DNA of 64,000 bases, taken from the NCBI GenBank assembly GCA_029257435.1, contig JARIBI010000203.1, forward strand, positions 1-64,000. The letters run 5' to 3'. Each line of letters starts with the position of its first letter. Positions within the stretch are counted from its first letter, which is position 1. Source of the DNA: Sporosarcina sp. GTDB lineage: Bacteria; Bacillota; Bacilli; Bacillales_A; Planococcaceae. Both the position numbers and the translations under genes were made by a program. A model generated the notes under the pieces. The model was not told the origin of the DNA, made no database searches, and was given only the letters and a program-made list of their open reading frames with translations. Of the stretch, positions 25,927-34,417 are shown piece by piece.

Positions 25927-26607
25927 TCAGTTTCTCTTATCCTTTCTGTAAAGGATATAACTTCTGCCTACATAATTCAACGGCACACTCCACACGTGAA
26001 CAAGACGTGTGAATGGCCACATTGCAAAAATTAGGAACCCTGTAAGAATGTGCAGTTTAAATGCAATTGGGACAGATGCCATGAACTCGGCCTGAGGCTG
26101 TAAAATGAGCAAGGACCGGAACCAGATTGAAATGGTTGAGCGGTAGTCGAATCCCGGTGTCATCGTGTTCGTAATCAATGAACTGTATACCCCTAAAATA
26201 ACGATTACCAGCAAGAATGTATTGACAATCAAGTCTGAAGCAGATGACAAGTGCCGGACATTACTATTCGTAAACCGTCTGCTTGTTAAAATAATCATAC
26301 CTGCAAGTGTTACGACACCGAAAAACCCGCCGCCCCATACTGCACCGATGTGGTACATATGATCACTGACGCCCATTGCGCGCGTCCACTCTTTCGGGAT
26401 ACCCAGCCCCGCTACGTGACCAAGTATCACGGGGAAAATTCCGACATGGAACAACAAACTCCCAATCATCAATTGCTTTTTCTCGATGAATTCACTGGAC
26501 TTCGCCGTCCAGCCAAACTGATCGTGTCTATAGCGAAAAATATGTCCGACTATGAATACTGCTATACAGAGATAGGGGAAAATCACCCATAAGAATTGAC
26601 TAGTCAT
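25927..26607 (-). CDS. narI: Respiratory nitrate reductase gamma subunit NarI
   Basis: Membrane cytochrome b of 226 residues with about five helices that passes electrons from menaquinol to NarH. Haem-ligand histidines are expected in LLFHVGIFPVILGHVAG near the second helix and in KLHILTGFLIFAMWPFTRLVH near the last. Its ATG overlaps the narJ end by 8 bases. Confidence 0.96.
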   Translation of the reverse strand: MTSQFLWVIFPYLCIAVFIVGHIFRYRHDQFGWTAKSSEFIEKKQLMIGSLLFHVGIFPVILGHVAGLGIPKEWTRAMGVSDHMYHIGAVWGGGFFGVVTLAGMIILTSRRFTNSNVRHLSSASDLIVNTFLLVIVILGVYSSLITNTMTPGFDYRSTISIWFRSLLILQPQAEFMASVPIAFKLHILTGFLIFAMWPFTRLVHVWSVPLNYVGRSYILYRKDKRN

Positions 26608-27169
26608 TGGCTGGAACCTCCCGGCGGATACATGCTTTAAATTCCTCTCTCATCCCTTTCACAAGCGGATGATACGGGCTTTCGTATTTTTCTAACGCTT
26701 TCATCAAATGATAAGAGCCGTCTTCGAGAACCGCTAGCAGCATCGAAAAACTTTGCTGCGCGCGTGGATCTCCCTTCCACTCAGCTGCATAGATGAATTC
26801 ACACATGAGCGGAAGTGAATCTGAAAGTTCACTGTCCGGCATAACGAGACCAAACATTTCATATAGCACTTTTAGACGCGCCAGTGTTTGACCGCGCTCT
26901 TTGGAATCACCGTATTTCACATACGTCATGAACAGCGTTGCATCTTTTTGAAAATCCAGCGTGTACGTATACATTTCTTGGATTTCATCTAAACTGTACG
27001 TTTGCATCTTATCCCAATACACTTTGACATCTTTATAAGATGGATCGGAAGGGTTCAAAGACCCCTCCAACACACTTGGATGAAACGTCATTTTGTCAGG
27101 ATATGAAAACTGTTTGGCAAAAAATCCAAAGATTTGTTTCTTTTCATAGAGAAGGTCTAAGTCAATCAC
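26600..27169 (-). CDS. narJ: Nitrate reductase assembly chaperone NarJ
   Basis: Cytoplasmic helical chaperone, about 189 residues, needed for cofactor insertion into NarG. Motifs include FFAKQFSYPD, YTYTLDFQKDATLFMTYVKYGDSKERGQTLARLK and the C-terminal helix. I prefer GTG at 27169, which follows GGGGGG and overlaps the narH stop by 8 bases; an ATG five codons earlier has no ribosome site. Confidence 0.94.
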   Translation of the reverse strand: MIDLDLLYEKKQIFGFFAKQFSYPDKMTFHPSVLEGSLNPSDPSYKDVKVYWDKMQTYSLDEIQEMYTYTLDFQKDATLFMTYVKYGDSKERGQTLARLKVLYEMFGLVMPDSELSDSLPLMCEFIYAAEWKGDPRAQQSFSMLLAVLEDGSYHLMKALEKYESPYHPLVKGMREEFKACIRREVPAND

Positions 27170-28763
27170 GCCAGATCCCCCCATAGAAGTTCTCTTCGTA
27201 AATTTCCTTACCAGTCTTTACAGGAGCGCCTGGGGAAGCAGGTCCGCATCCATCACAACTCCCGTTTGATCCCATTACTGAATAGTTATCGGATTGAATC
27301 GCCTCGCCGTATGTTCCCATGTCTGTATATCCAGCAGAACCTTGCGAACGGTAAACGTTCATCTGTCCTTCTTTGTGTGAAGTAGGGATGACAAATCGAT
27401 CTTCGTACTTCGCAATCGCGAGTAAACGATACATCTTCTTCGTAGATGAAGCTGTTAATCCGACGCGTTCTAGTTTTGACTCATCAAAGTCTTTTCCCGA
27501 CGTTTGTGCTCTCATGAAGGAGCGCATCATCGCCATCCGTTGCAAGGATCCTTTTACGGTTTCCGTATCTCCAGCAGTGAGCATATTGGCTAAATATTGA
27601 ATCGGAATACGCATTTCTTCAATCGCAGGGAAAATCATATCCGGGTTCTGAATGGAATCTTTCCCTTCAAAATAGTTCATGATCGGGCTAAGCGGCGGAA
27701 CGTACCAAACCATCGGCAATGTACGATATTCAGGGTGCAATGGGAATGCGAGCTTGTATTCAATCGCAAGCTTATACACTGGTGAATTTTGTGCTGCAGT
27801 AATCCAGTCTTCCGAAATCCCGTCTTTTCGCGCCTGCTCTATCACTTCAGGATCATTCGGATCAAGGAACAAATCACATTGAGCTTTGTACAAGTCTTTC
27901 GGATCCGGCGTTGCTGCAGCTTCAAGTACACGGTCTGCATCATACAGCAAGACGCCTAGATAACGGATTCTTCCTGTACAAGTCTCAGAGCAGACAGTCG
28001 GCAATCCGGATTCGATTCTAGGGAAACAAAATGTACATTTCTCAGCTTTGTTTGTTTTCCAGTTAAAGTACACTTTCTTATATGGACAGCCCGTCATGCA
28101 ATAGCGCCATCCCCGGCATGCTTCCTGGTCCACGAGAACAATTCCGTCTTCATCACGTTTGTACATCGCGCCTGATGGACAAGATGCAACGCAGCTTGGA
28201 TTCAAGCAGTGCTCACACAATCTAGGCAAGTACATCATGAAGGCCTGCTCAAAGTTGAATTTAATCTCTTCTTCGATCTTTACGATGTTCGGGTCAGTCG
28301 GTCCAGTAATATGGCCGCCTGCCAATTGGTCTTCCCAGTTCGGTCCCCACTCAAGGTCCATGTAATCGCCTGTTACTACTGACTTAGCACGTGCAACCGG
28401 GGTGTGTTTACTTTCCGGTGCAGTCGTAAGCTTTTCATAATCGTACGTCCACGGCTCGTAGTAGTCTTTCATCTCAGGCATATCCGGGTTATAGAAAATC
28501 TTACCGAGTGCAATCTTGGAGAGCTTGGAGCCCGACTTGAGCTCCAACTTTCCATTTCGCAAATTCCATCCGCCTTTGTAAATCTCTTGGTCTTCCCAGC
28601 GTTTTGGATAGCCGATTCCAGGTTTTGTTTCCACGTTGTTGAACCACATGTATTCAGCACCTTCGCGGTTCGTCCATGTCGTTTTGCATGTCACACTGCA
28701 TGTATGGCAGCCGATGCATTTGTCCAAGTTCATCACCATTGCAATTTGCGCTTTAATCTTCAA
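27162..28763 (-). CDS. narH: Respiratory nitrate reductase beta subunit NarH
   Basis: Iron-sulfur electron carrier of 533 residues. Four cysteine groups are visible: CIGCHTCSVTC near residue 16, CEHCLNPSCVASC near 184, CRGWRYCMTGC near 217 and CTFCFPRIESGLPTVCSETC near 244, giving three 4Fe-4S and one 3Fe-4S cluster (the tryptophan in CRGW marks the 3Fe cluster). Start TTG at 28763 behind GGAGG, overlapping the narG stop by 11 bases. Confidence 0.97.
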   Translation of the reverse strand: MKIKAQIAMVMNLDKCIGCHTCSVTCKTTWTNREGAEYMWFNNVETKPGIGYPKRWEDQEIYKGGWNLRNGKLELKSGSKLSKIALGKIFYNPDMPEMKDYYEPWTYDYEKLTTAPESKHTPVARAKSVVTGDYMDLEWGPNWEDQLAGGHITGPTDPNIVKIEEEIKFNFEQAFMMYLPRLCEHCLNPSCVASCPSGAMYKRDEDGIVLVDQEACRGWRYCMTGCPYKKVYFNWKTNKAEKCTFCFPRIESGLPTVCSETCTGRIRYLGVLLYDADRVLEAAATPDPKDLYKAQCDLFLDPNDPEVIEQARKDGISEDWITAAQNSPVYKLAIEYKLAFPLHPEYRTLPMVWYVPPLSPIMNYFEGKDSIQNPDMIFPAIEEMRIPIQYLANMLTAGDTETVKGSLQRMAMMRSFMRAQTSGKDFDESKLERVGLTASSTKKMYRLLAIAKYEDRFVIPTSHKEGQMNVYRSQGSAGYTDMGTYGEAIQSDNYSVMGSNGSCDGCGPASPGAPVKTGKEIYEENFYGGIWRD

Positions 28764-31700
28764 GCCAGTTGACCTCCTTCATTTTACGGACAGCTACGTA
28801 TTCGTCACGCTGATTTCCAATCGGTCCATAATAGTTAAATCCATAACTGAGCTGTGCATAGCCGCCTACCATTTGAGTAGGTTTCATATGGATACGAGTT
28901 GGTGCGTTGTGACTGCCTCCGCGTTCTTCCGTAATTTCTGAACCAGGAACTTGAATGTGTTTGTCTTGTGCGTGGTACATGTACATCGTGCCTTTAGGAA
29001 TCCGGTGACTGACTACAGCACGTGCTGTTACGACACCATTCCGGTTGTACACTTCAAGCCAAGCATTATCGTCGATGTCGTGAGCTATTGCATCCACATC
29101 AGAGATCCATACAGTTGGTCCTCCACGGAACAACGTCAACATGTGCTGATTGTCTTGGTACGTCGAGTGGATGTTCCACTTGCCATGTGGCGTCAAGTAA
29201 CGCAACACCAGTGAATCCTCTGTTCCTGCGACCGGTCGATCATGCGGTCCAAGTACGAGCGGTGGTAACGTCGGTTTATATACCGGTAATGCTTCACCAA
29301 AGTCCAAGAACAATTCGTGATCCAAATAGAAATGCTGACGTCCAGTGAGTGTGCGGAACGGTACCATCCGTTCGATATTCGTTGTGAATGGTGAGTATCT
29401 CCGTCCAAGTTTGTTGGATCCACTAAACACTGGTGTCGGAATGACCTCACGTGGCTGTGCTGTGATGCTCGCGAATGTAAATCGTTCTGCTGCACGGTCT
29501 GCCGAAATATCTTTCAACTCGACGCCGGTGTCGTGTTCCGCTGATACGAATGCTTTCTGAGAAACGCGGCCATTTGTCGCAGATGAAAGAGTTAACATCG
29601 CTTCGGCTGCGTGTTTCGCAGTGTGCAGTTTAGGCAAGCCATCTTTGATGGTGTCGTCTTCATAGACACCGTTGATGCCTTTCATCATTTCGTATTCTTC
29701 AGCTACCGAGAAGCTGACACCATGCGCTCCGACTTTCCCTGTTGATAAAAGCGGGCCGAGTGTGACGTATTTGTCATAGACTTTTGTATAGTCACGCTCC
29801 ACGATTGTCATTCCTGGCATCGTCTTGCCTGGTATAGCTTCAACTTCGCCTTTCTTCCAATCTTTCACATCACCGTGCGGCTGGGCAATCTCTTGAATGG
29901 AATCGTGAGCAAGCGGTGACGTAACCAGGTCTTTGTAAACACCAGGCAAATGGGTTTTCGCCATTTCTGAGAACGTTTCTGCAATGGATCGATAAATGTC
30001 CCAGTCAGAACGGGATTCCCAAAGTGGGTCAACCGCCGGATTGAACGGGTGAACGAATGGGTGCATATCCGTTGAAGACAAGTCCACTTTTTCATACCAC
30101 GTTGCTGCAGGCAGTACGATATCCGCGTATAACGGTGTTGTCGTCATTCGGAAATCGAGCGCAACGAGCAAGTCTAGTTTGCCTTCTACTTCATCGCGCC
30201 AGACTACTTCTTCCGGTTTCATGCGTTCGTTAGGTTTAGCCAGCAATCCATCAGAAGCTCCGAATAGATGCTTCATGAAATATTCTTGACCTTTCGCTGA
30301 ACTGGACACCAAGTTTGAACGCCAGACGAACAGGCTTCTTGGGAAGTTTTCCGGTGCATCCGGATCTTCCACTGCAAAATCCATTTTTCCTGAAGTCAGC
30401 TGCTCTTTCACATACTCTACAATTTCAGGTGTTGTTGTTTTCCCTTCTTTCGCAGCTTCTTCTGTTAACTGCAGACTATTCCTATTGAACTGCGGATAGG
30501 AAGGAAGCCAGCCAAGACGTGCTGCCAGGACATTGTAGTCCGCCGGGTGTTCGTATCTAGCTTGACCGCCGAGCGGCGACATTAAGGATTGAGTTCCTGC
30601 TTCTTCGTACTTCCACTGATTCGTCGCAAAGTAGAAGAAGGACGTTGCGTTTTGCAAACGCGGCGGCGCTTGCCAGTCACGCGCAAAGGCAATCGTGCTC
30701 CAGCCTTCGATCGGACGACATTTCTCTTGTCCGACGTAGTGCGCCCAACCTCCGCCATTCACACCTTGTGAAGCTGTCAGCGTTACCAAGTTCAAGATTG
30801 CGCGGTAAATCGTGTCACTGTTAAACCAGTGGTTAATTCCTGCTCCCATAATGATCATGGAGCGTCCGCCTGTATCAAGTGCATTTTGTGCAAATTCCCG
30901 AGCAATCTGGATCACCAGTTCCGGTTTCACGCTAGTAATCTTCTCTTGCCAAGCAGGCGTATAGATGGAAGATTTATCGAAGTAGTCCTTCGCTTCCAAG
31001 TCACTGCCGATCCGTTTCACACCATATTGGCTGAGCATGATGTCGTAAACAGTTGCGACGCGTCTTGTTGTACCGTCTGCCATTGTAAGTACTTTCGTTG
31101 GAATCGGGCGGGTGAATACCCCATTCGATAAATTATCGAAGAATGGGAAATGGATTTCTTTCCATTCCGCGTCTGCATCTGCAATTGAGAGTGCAGGTTC
31201 AACACTTGTACCATCTTCTTTATCGAGCAATAAGTTCCATTTAACGTCATCTTCCCAGCGCTGTCCCATTGTTCCATTTGGAACGATAATTTCATTGACG
31301 CTTTCATCGAGAATGACTGGTTTCCACTCTGCGTGCTGTGATTCTTGACCGATATCACTCGCGCGCAGGAACCGTCCTGCTTTATATGCCCCTTCATGCT
31401 CATCCAAAAAGACGAGGAATGGCATGTCAGTATATTGTTTAGCATAATTCATGAACATGGGCTCTTTGCGCTGTTCATAAAACTCATCAAGAATGACATG
31501 AGTCATTGCTTGAGCGACAGCTGCATCGGTTCCCGGGTTAGCCGCAATCCAGTCATCCGCATGCGTTACACTTTCGGCATAGTCCGGAGCTACCGAAACT
31601 ACCTTCGTTCCCTTATAACGGACTTCCGTCATGAAGTGCGCATCCGGTGTCCGTGTCAGCGGCACATTCGAGCCCCACATAATGATATAGCCTGCGTTGA

Positions 31701-32430
31701 ACCAGTCGCTCGACTCAGGTACATCTGTCTGTTCCCCCCAGATTTGAGGTGAAGAAGGCGGCAGATCCGCATACCAATCGTAGAAACTGAGCATTTCTCC
31801 GCCAATTAGGGAAATGAAACGCGCTCCAGATGCATAACTGACCATCGACATCGCAGGAATCGGAGTAAAGCCTGCAATACGGTCTGGTCCATATTTTTGA
31901 ATCGTATAAATAAGCTGAGCGGAGATGAGCATTGTTGCATCACGCCAATGAATACGAACATGACCGCCTTTTCCTCGAGCTTGTTTATATTCTGTTGACT
32001 TCTCTGGATCTTCTACAATGCTTGCCCACGCTTTGACAGGATCTTTATGCTCTGTCAGCGCCTGGCCCCACATGCGCCACAACTTCCCTCTGATGTACGG
32101 GTATTTAATACGGAGCGGGCTATATTCATACCAAGAGAATGATGCTCCCCGCGGGCAGCCGCGCGGTTCGAACTCTGGCATATCCGGGCCACAGGAAGGG
32201 TAGTCGATTTGTTGGTTTTCCCAAGTAATAATTCCGTTCTTGACGAACACTTTCCAACTACATGAACCTGTACAGTTGACCCCGTGTGTTGTCCGGACTA
32301 CTTTGTCATGCGACCAGCGTTGACGGTACATGTTTTCCCAATCACGATTTTTCTCTTCAAGCACAGACCAATTACCCGAATACTTTTCAACTGGCTTGAA
32401 GTAATTCAAATTGAATTTCGTTTTCTTCAT
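28753..32430 (-). CDS. narG: Respiratory nitrate reductase alpha subunit NarG
   Basis: Catalytic subunit, 1225 residues, carrying Mo-bis-MGD and the FS0 iron-sulfur cluster; reduces nitrate to nitrite on the cytoplasmic face. FS0 ligands are His and Cys in TTHGVNCTGSCSWK plus the later cysteine before PRGCPRGASF. The Mo-cofactor region includes YIIMWGSNVPLTRTPDAHF. No twin-arginine signal is present, as expected for cytoplasmic-facing NarG. First gene of narGHJI; an NreC-type box lies about 110 bp upstream of the start codon. ATG at 32430 follows AAGGGAG at 11 bases. Confidence 0.98.
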   Translation of the reverse strand: MKKTKFNLNYFKPVEKYSGNWSVLEEKNRDWENMYRQRWSHDKVVRTTHGVNCTGSCSWKVFVKNGIITWENQQIDYPSCGPDMPEFEPRGCPRGASFSWYEYSPLRIKYPYIRGKLWRMWGQALTEHKDPVKAWASIVEDPEKSTEYKQARGKGGHVRIHWRDATMLISAQLIYTIQKYGPDRIAGFTPIPAMSMVSYASGARFISLIGGEMLSFYDWYADLPPSSPQIWGEQTDVPESSDWFNAGYIIMWGSNVPLTRTPDAHFMTEVRYKGTKVVSVAPDYAESVTHADDWIAANPGTDAAVAQAMTHVILDEFYEQRKEPMFMNYAKQYTDMPFLVFLDEHEGAYKAGRFLRASDIGQESQHAEWKPVILDESVNEIIVPNGTMGQRWEDDVKWNLLLDKEDGTSVEPALSIADADAEWKEIHFPFFDNLSNGVFTRPIPTKVLTMADGTTRRVATVYDIMLSQYGVKRIGSDLEAKDYFDKSSIYTPAWQEKITSVKPELVIQIAREFAQNALDTGGRSMIIMGAGINHWFNSDTIYRAILNLVTLTASQGVNGGGWAHYVGQEKCRPIEGWSTIAFARDWQAPPRLQNATSFFYFATNQWKYEEAGTQSLMSPLGGQARYEHPADYNVLAARLGWLPSYPQFNRNSLQLTEEAAKEGKTTTPEIVEYVKEQLTSGKMDFAVEDPDAPENFPRSLFVWRSNLVSSSAKGQEYFMKHLFGASDGLLAKPNERMKPEEVVWRDEVEGKLDLLVALDFRMTTTPLYADIVLPAATWYEKVDLSSTDMHPFVHPFNPAVDPLWESRSDWDIYRSIAETFSEMAKTHLPGVYKDLVTSPLAHDSIQEIAQPHGDVKDWKKGEVEAIPGKTMPGMTIVERDYTKVYDKYVTLGPLLSTGKVGAHGVSFSVAEEYEMMKGINGVYEDDTIKDGLPKLHTAKHAAEAMLTLSSATNGRVSQKAFVSAEHDTGVELKDISADRAAERFTFASITAQPREVIPTPVFSGSNKLGRRYSPFTTNIERMVPFRTLTGRQHFYLDHELFLDFGEALPVYKPTLPPLVLGPHDRPVAGTEDSLVLRYLTPHGKWNIHSTYQDNQHMLTLFRGGPTVWISDVDAIAHDIDDNAWLEVYNRNGVVTARAVVSHRIPKGTMYMYHAQDKHIQVPGSEITEERGGSHNAPTRIHMKPTQMVGGYAQLSYGFNYYGPIGNQRDEYVAVRKMKEVNWLED

Positions 32431-32508
32431 TGAATTTCATGCTCCCTTCCTAATAACCAACAGGATGTGCAAAAAAACTGCAATCTAAAAATCCCTCTAT
32501 AGCTTCAT

Positions 32509-32514
32509 CCTATA
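32509..32514 (-). promoter_or_regulatory. Putative -10 element of the narGHJI promoter
   Basis: Minus strand TATAGG. No -35-like hexamer is seen at 17 bp, which fits an activator-dependent promoter. The NreC-type box is centred about 32 bp further upstream. Confidence 0.4.
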
Positions 32515-32536
32515 CCCTATTCTGAATATTTCATAT

Positions 32537-32550
32537 TAGGGTTTTCCCTA
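32537..32550. promoter_or_regulatory. NreC-type binding box before narG
   Basis: TAGGG-TTTT-CCCTA, a perfect match to the TAGGG-N4-CCCTA palindrome I recall for NreC in Staphylococcus carnosus. Its centre lies near -42 relative to the start expected from the TATAGG -10 element, the classic spot for an activator that contacts polymerase. Confidence 0.75.
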
Positions 32551-32910
32551 TTACCAAAATCAGTTCTTTTTTCTCACAAAAAATCTTGATATAAAGCATC
32601 AGTTTAAAAACCCGCATCCGCGGGAATATAGAAGCCGCGCTATTTCCAGGCATCTATCATCGGTAAGACTTTTCAGAATAAAACCCTTAAATTCAGACAA
32701 TTTCACTAGAATGAATTAGGCCTCTGCTTGAGTTTAGCTTTGAATTCTTTAAACAGATATGAGGGGAAGTCCTATTTCGTTCACCCAGTATCAGGTCTGA
32801 TTTCCGGTTCAGTAAGGGATTTGGAGGGGGGAGAGGGGGTCTCTGCTTGCAGCACCATTTCATATGTTTCATATCAAGCTGACCATCGGTATTCTACTAT
32901 TCGCACATAC
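32551..32910. other. Non-coding region between narG and nrdF
   Basis: Holds a small GC hairpin (CCCGC-ATCC-GCGGG near 32611) and otherwise no recognised gene. A 70-codon plus-strand frame at 32728-32940 has no ribosome site or family resemblance and is not annotated. The left part is the upstream region of the nar promoter. Confidence 0.5.
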
Positions 32911-32955
32911 AAAAAAGCCAAGCGTACAGCAATATGCTGAACACTTGGCTTTTTA
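32911..32955 (-). terminator. Strong terminator after nrdF
   Basis: On the minus strand AAAAAGCCAAGTGTTCAGCA pairs with TGCTGTACGCTTGGCTTTTT around a short loop; A and T runs on both sides allow use in both directions. Confidence 0.9.
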
Positions 32956-32960
32956 ATTGT

Positions 32961-33998
32961 TTATAGATCGTCGAAACCGTTTAAATCACTAGTCTTCACG
33001 TATTGACGGGAAGTCTGCTCAAAGAAGTCCGTTTTCGTTCCATCAAAGTTGTCCGTATACGCACGGATCCACTTCATAGGATTGTCGATGAATTCCGGAT
33101 AGATTTCGCTGAGCCCGAGCATGCGCAGCATTTTATTGGCACGGTATTTTACATAGCCATCCATTTCATCCAAGTCAATACCGTCGATATCCGCGAGCAC
33201 GTAGCGGCTCCAGATTGTTTCTTGCTCCACAGAATGACGGAACTGATCGTAAATCCATTCCGTAAACTCTTCTGTATTGTACTCTGGGTTTTCCGCAAGT
33301 GCCGCACGGAAGATGTCACTGATTGCTTTTCCGTGCTGCAGCTCGTCGCGGTTAATGTACGAAATCATTGTTGACGTACCTACCATCTTCTGATGACGGG
33401 CTAAATTGTAGAAGAACGCAAATCCACTGTAGAAAAACAAGCCTTCAAGCAACGTTGTATAAACCATTGCTTTCAGTACGGTTTCAATCGTTGGATTTGT
33501 TGCAAATTCATTGTAAATCTCAACAATTCGTTCGTTTCGCTTCATTAATACTTTGTCTGATCGTCCCATCTCAAACGATTCCACTTGCTTGTCGTAAGTG
33601 GTCACAGAGGACAGCACGTATGCGTAGCTGTGGTTATGTTCGCTCTCTTGGTCAGCGATTGTTGCCATGATCGACTTAACGGATGGATCCGTCGCAAAGT
33701 CTGCAATCTTCATCGCGATAACTGTTTGCGGACCGTCAAGCGTTGCTAACAAACCGATAATCTTTAAAAATGCATCTTGCTCCGCTTTAGAAAGATTGGC
33801 GAATTGCTTCACATCTTGTGTCAAATCCACTTCGTTCGCTGTCCAGAACAATGAACGGATTCGCTGGCGCAATGTATAGAAATGAGGGTGCGCTAAGTTG
33901 TTCCAGTTTAGGATACCACTTGCTTCCCCACCAAAAATCGCAGTTGCTTTGTTTGGATTTGCTGGATTCAGTACGTTAACTCGTGTAAGTGTCTCCAA
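32961..33998 (-). CDS. nrdF: Class I ribonucleotide reductase beta subunit
   Basis: Radical-generating subunit, 345 residues. All six metal ligands expected of a class I beta chain are present: an acidic residue in TANEVDLTQD, Glu and His in QESEHNHSY, Glu in LLEGLFFYSGF, and Glu and His in RDELQHGK. The radical tyrosine is present in NHSYAYV, so this is not a metal-free (class Ie) variant. Starts with TTG at 33998 behind AAGGAG at 10 bases, overlapping the flavodoxin gene by 31 bases. I use nrdF because a flavodoxin is encoded next door, but motif spacing is also like NrdB; the subclass should be settled by phylogeny. Confidence 0.9.
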   Translation of the reverse strand: METLTRVNVLNPANPNKATAIFGGEASGILNWNNLAHPHFYTLRQRIRSLFWTANEVDLTQDVKQFANLSKAEQDAFLKIIGLLATLDGPQTVIAMKIADFATDPSVKSIMATIADQESEHNHSYAYVLSSVTTYDKQVESFEMGRSDKVLMKRNERIVEIYNEFATNPTIETVLKAMVYTTLLEGLFFYSGFAFFYNLARHQKMVGTSTMISYINRDELQHGKAISDIFRAALAENPEYNTEEFTEWIYDQFRHSVEQETIWSRYVLADIDGIDLDEMDGYVKYRANKMLRMLGLSEIYPEFIDNPMKWIRAYTDNFDGTKTDFFEQTSRQYVKTSDLNGFDDL

Positions 33999-34417
33999 TG
34001 GTCTAGCACTCCTTCTGCCCAGGCTGTCACGCGAATTTCTTGCGCGCCACGCGGGCTTTGTTCAATTTTCAGCGGCTCAAACGCTGAGTTATAAAAACGG
34101 GCCAATTTCACAGCAGCGTTGCAAAACAACTCATCACCACCGAATTGTGTATCACCCGTTCCAAACACATATACATGATCCGGTTTCGCTCCAACATCCA
34201 GTACGAAATCTTTCACTTCGTCAGGTGTAGAACCTTGGTCCCATGTAAATGAACCGACGATCATCGCATCGAACTCCCGATAATCTGGCACAGGCCCCGT
34301 GCCAATGCGGTGCATCTTAACGGATGCACCGCCTGCAACTAATGTCTGTTCAATCAGTTCTGCAGTTTCTGCAGTATTGCCACTCCAAGAGGCATAGGCA
34401 ATTAAGAATGACACCAT
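33968..34417 (-). CDS. Flavodoxin embedded in the ribonucleotide reductase operon
   Basis: FMN-binding flavodoxin of 149 residues. The phosphate-binding loop is ASWSGNTAETAE at residues 10-21; later FMN loops are GSFTWDQGS and GTGDTQFGG. It is longer than and differs from typical NrdI, but occupies the place where NrdI or another electron donor would be expected. Probable job: reduce or activate the beta subunit's metal site, by analogy with NrdI. Starts at ATG 34417 inside the end of the alpha-subunit gene (16-bp overlap) with GAGGAG 5 bases upstream, and its end overlaps nrdF, so all three are translationally coupled. Confidence 0.88.
   Translation of the reverse strand: MVSFLIAYASWSGNTAETAELIEQTLVAGGASVKMHRIGTGPVPDYREFDAMIVGSFTWDQGSTPDEVKDFVLDVGAKPDHVYVFGTGDTQFGGDELFCNAAVKLARFYNSAFEPLKIEQSPRGAQEIRVTAWAEGVLDHWRHLHELTY

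Noticed and set aside
32728..32940. Plus-strand 70-codon frame between narG and nrdF
   Set aside because: No ribosome site, low-complexity translation, and it ends inside the nrdF terminator.
32961..33998. Metal-free class Ie ribonucleotide reductase
   Set aside because: All six carboxylate and histidine ligands and the radical tyrosine are present, unlike the substituted class Ie proteins.
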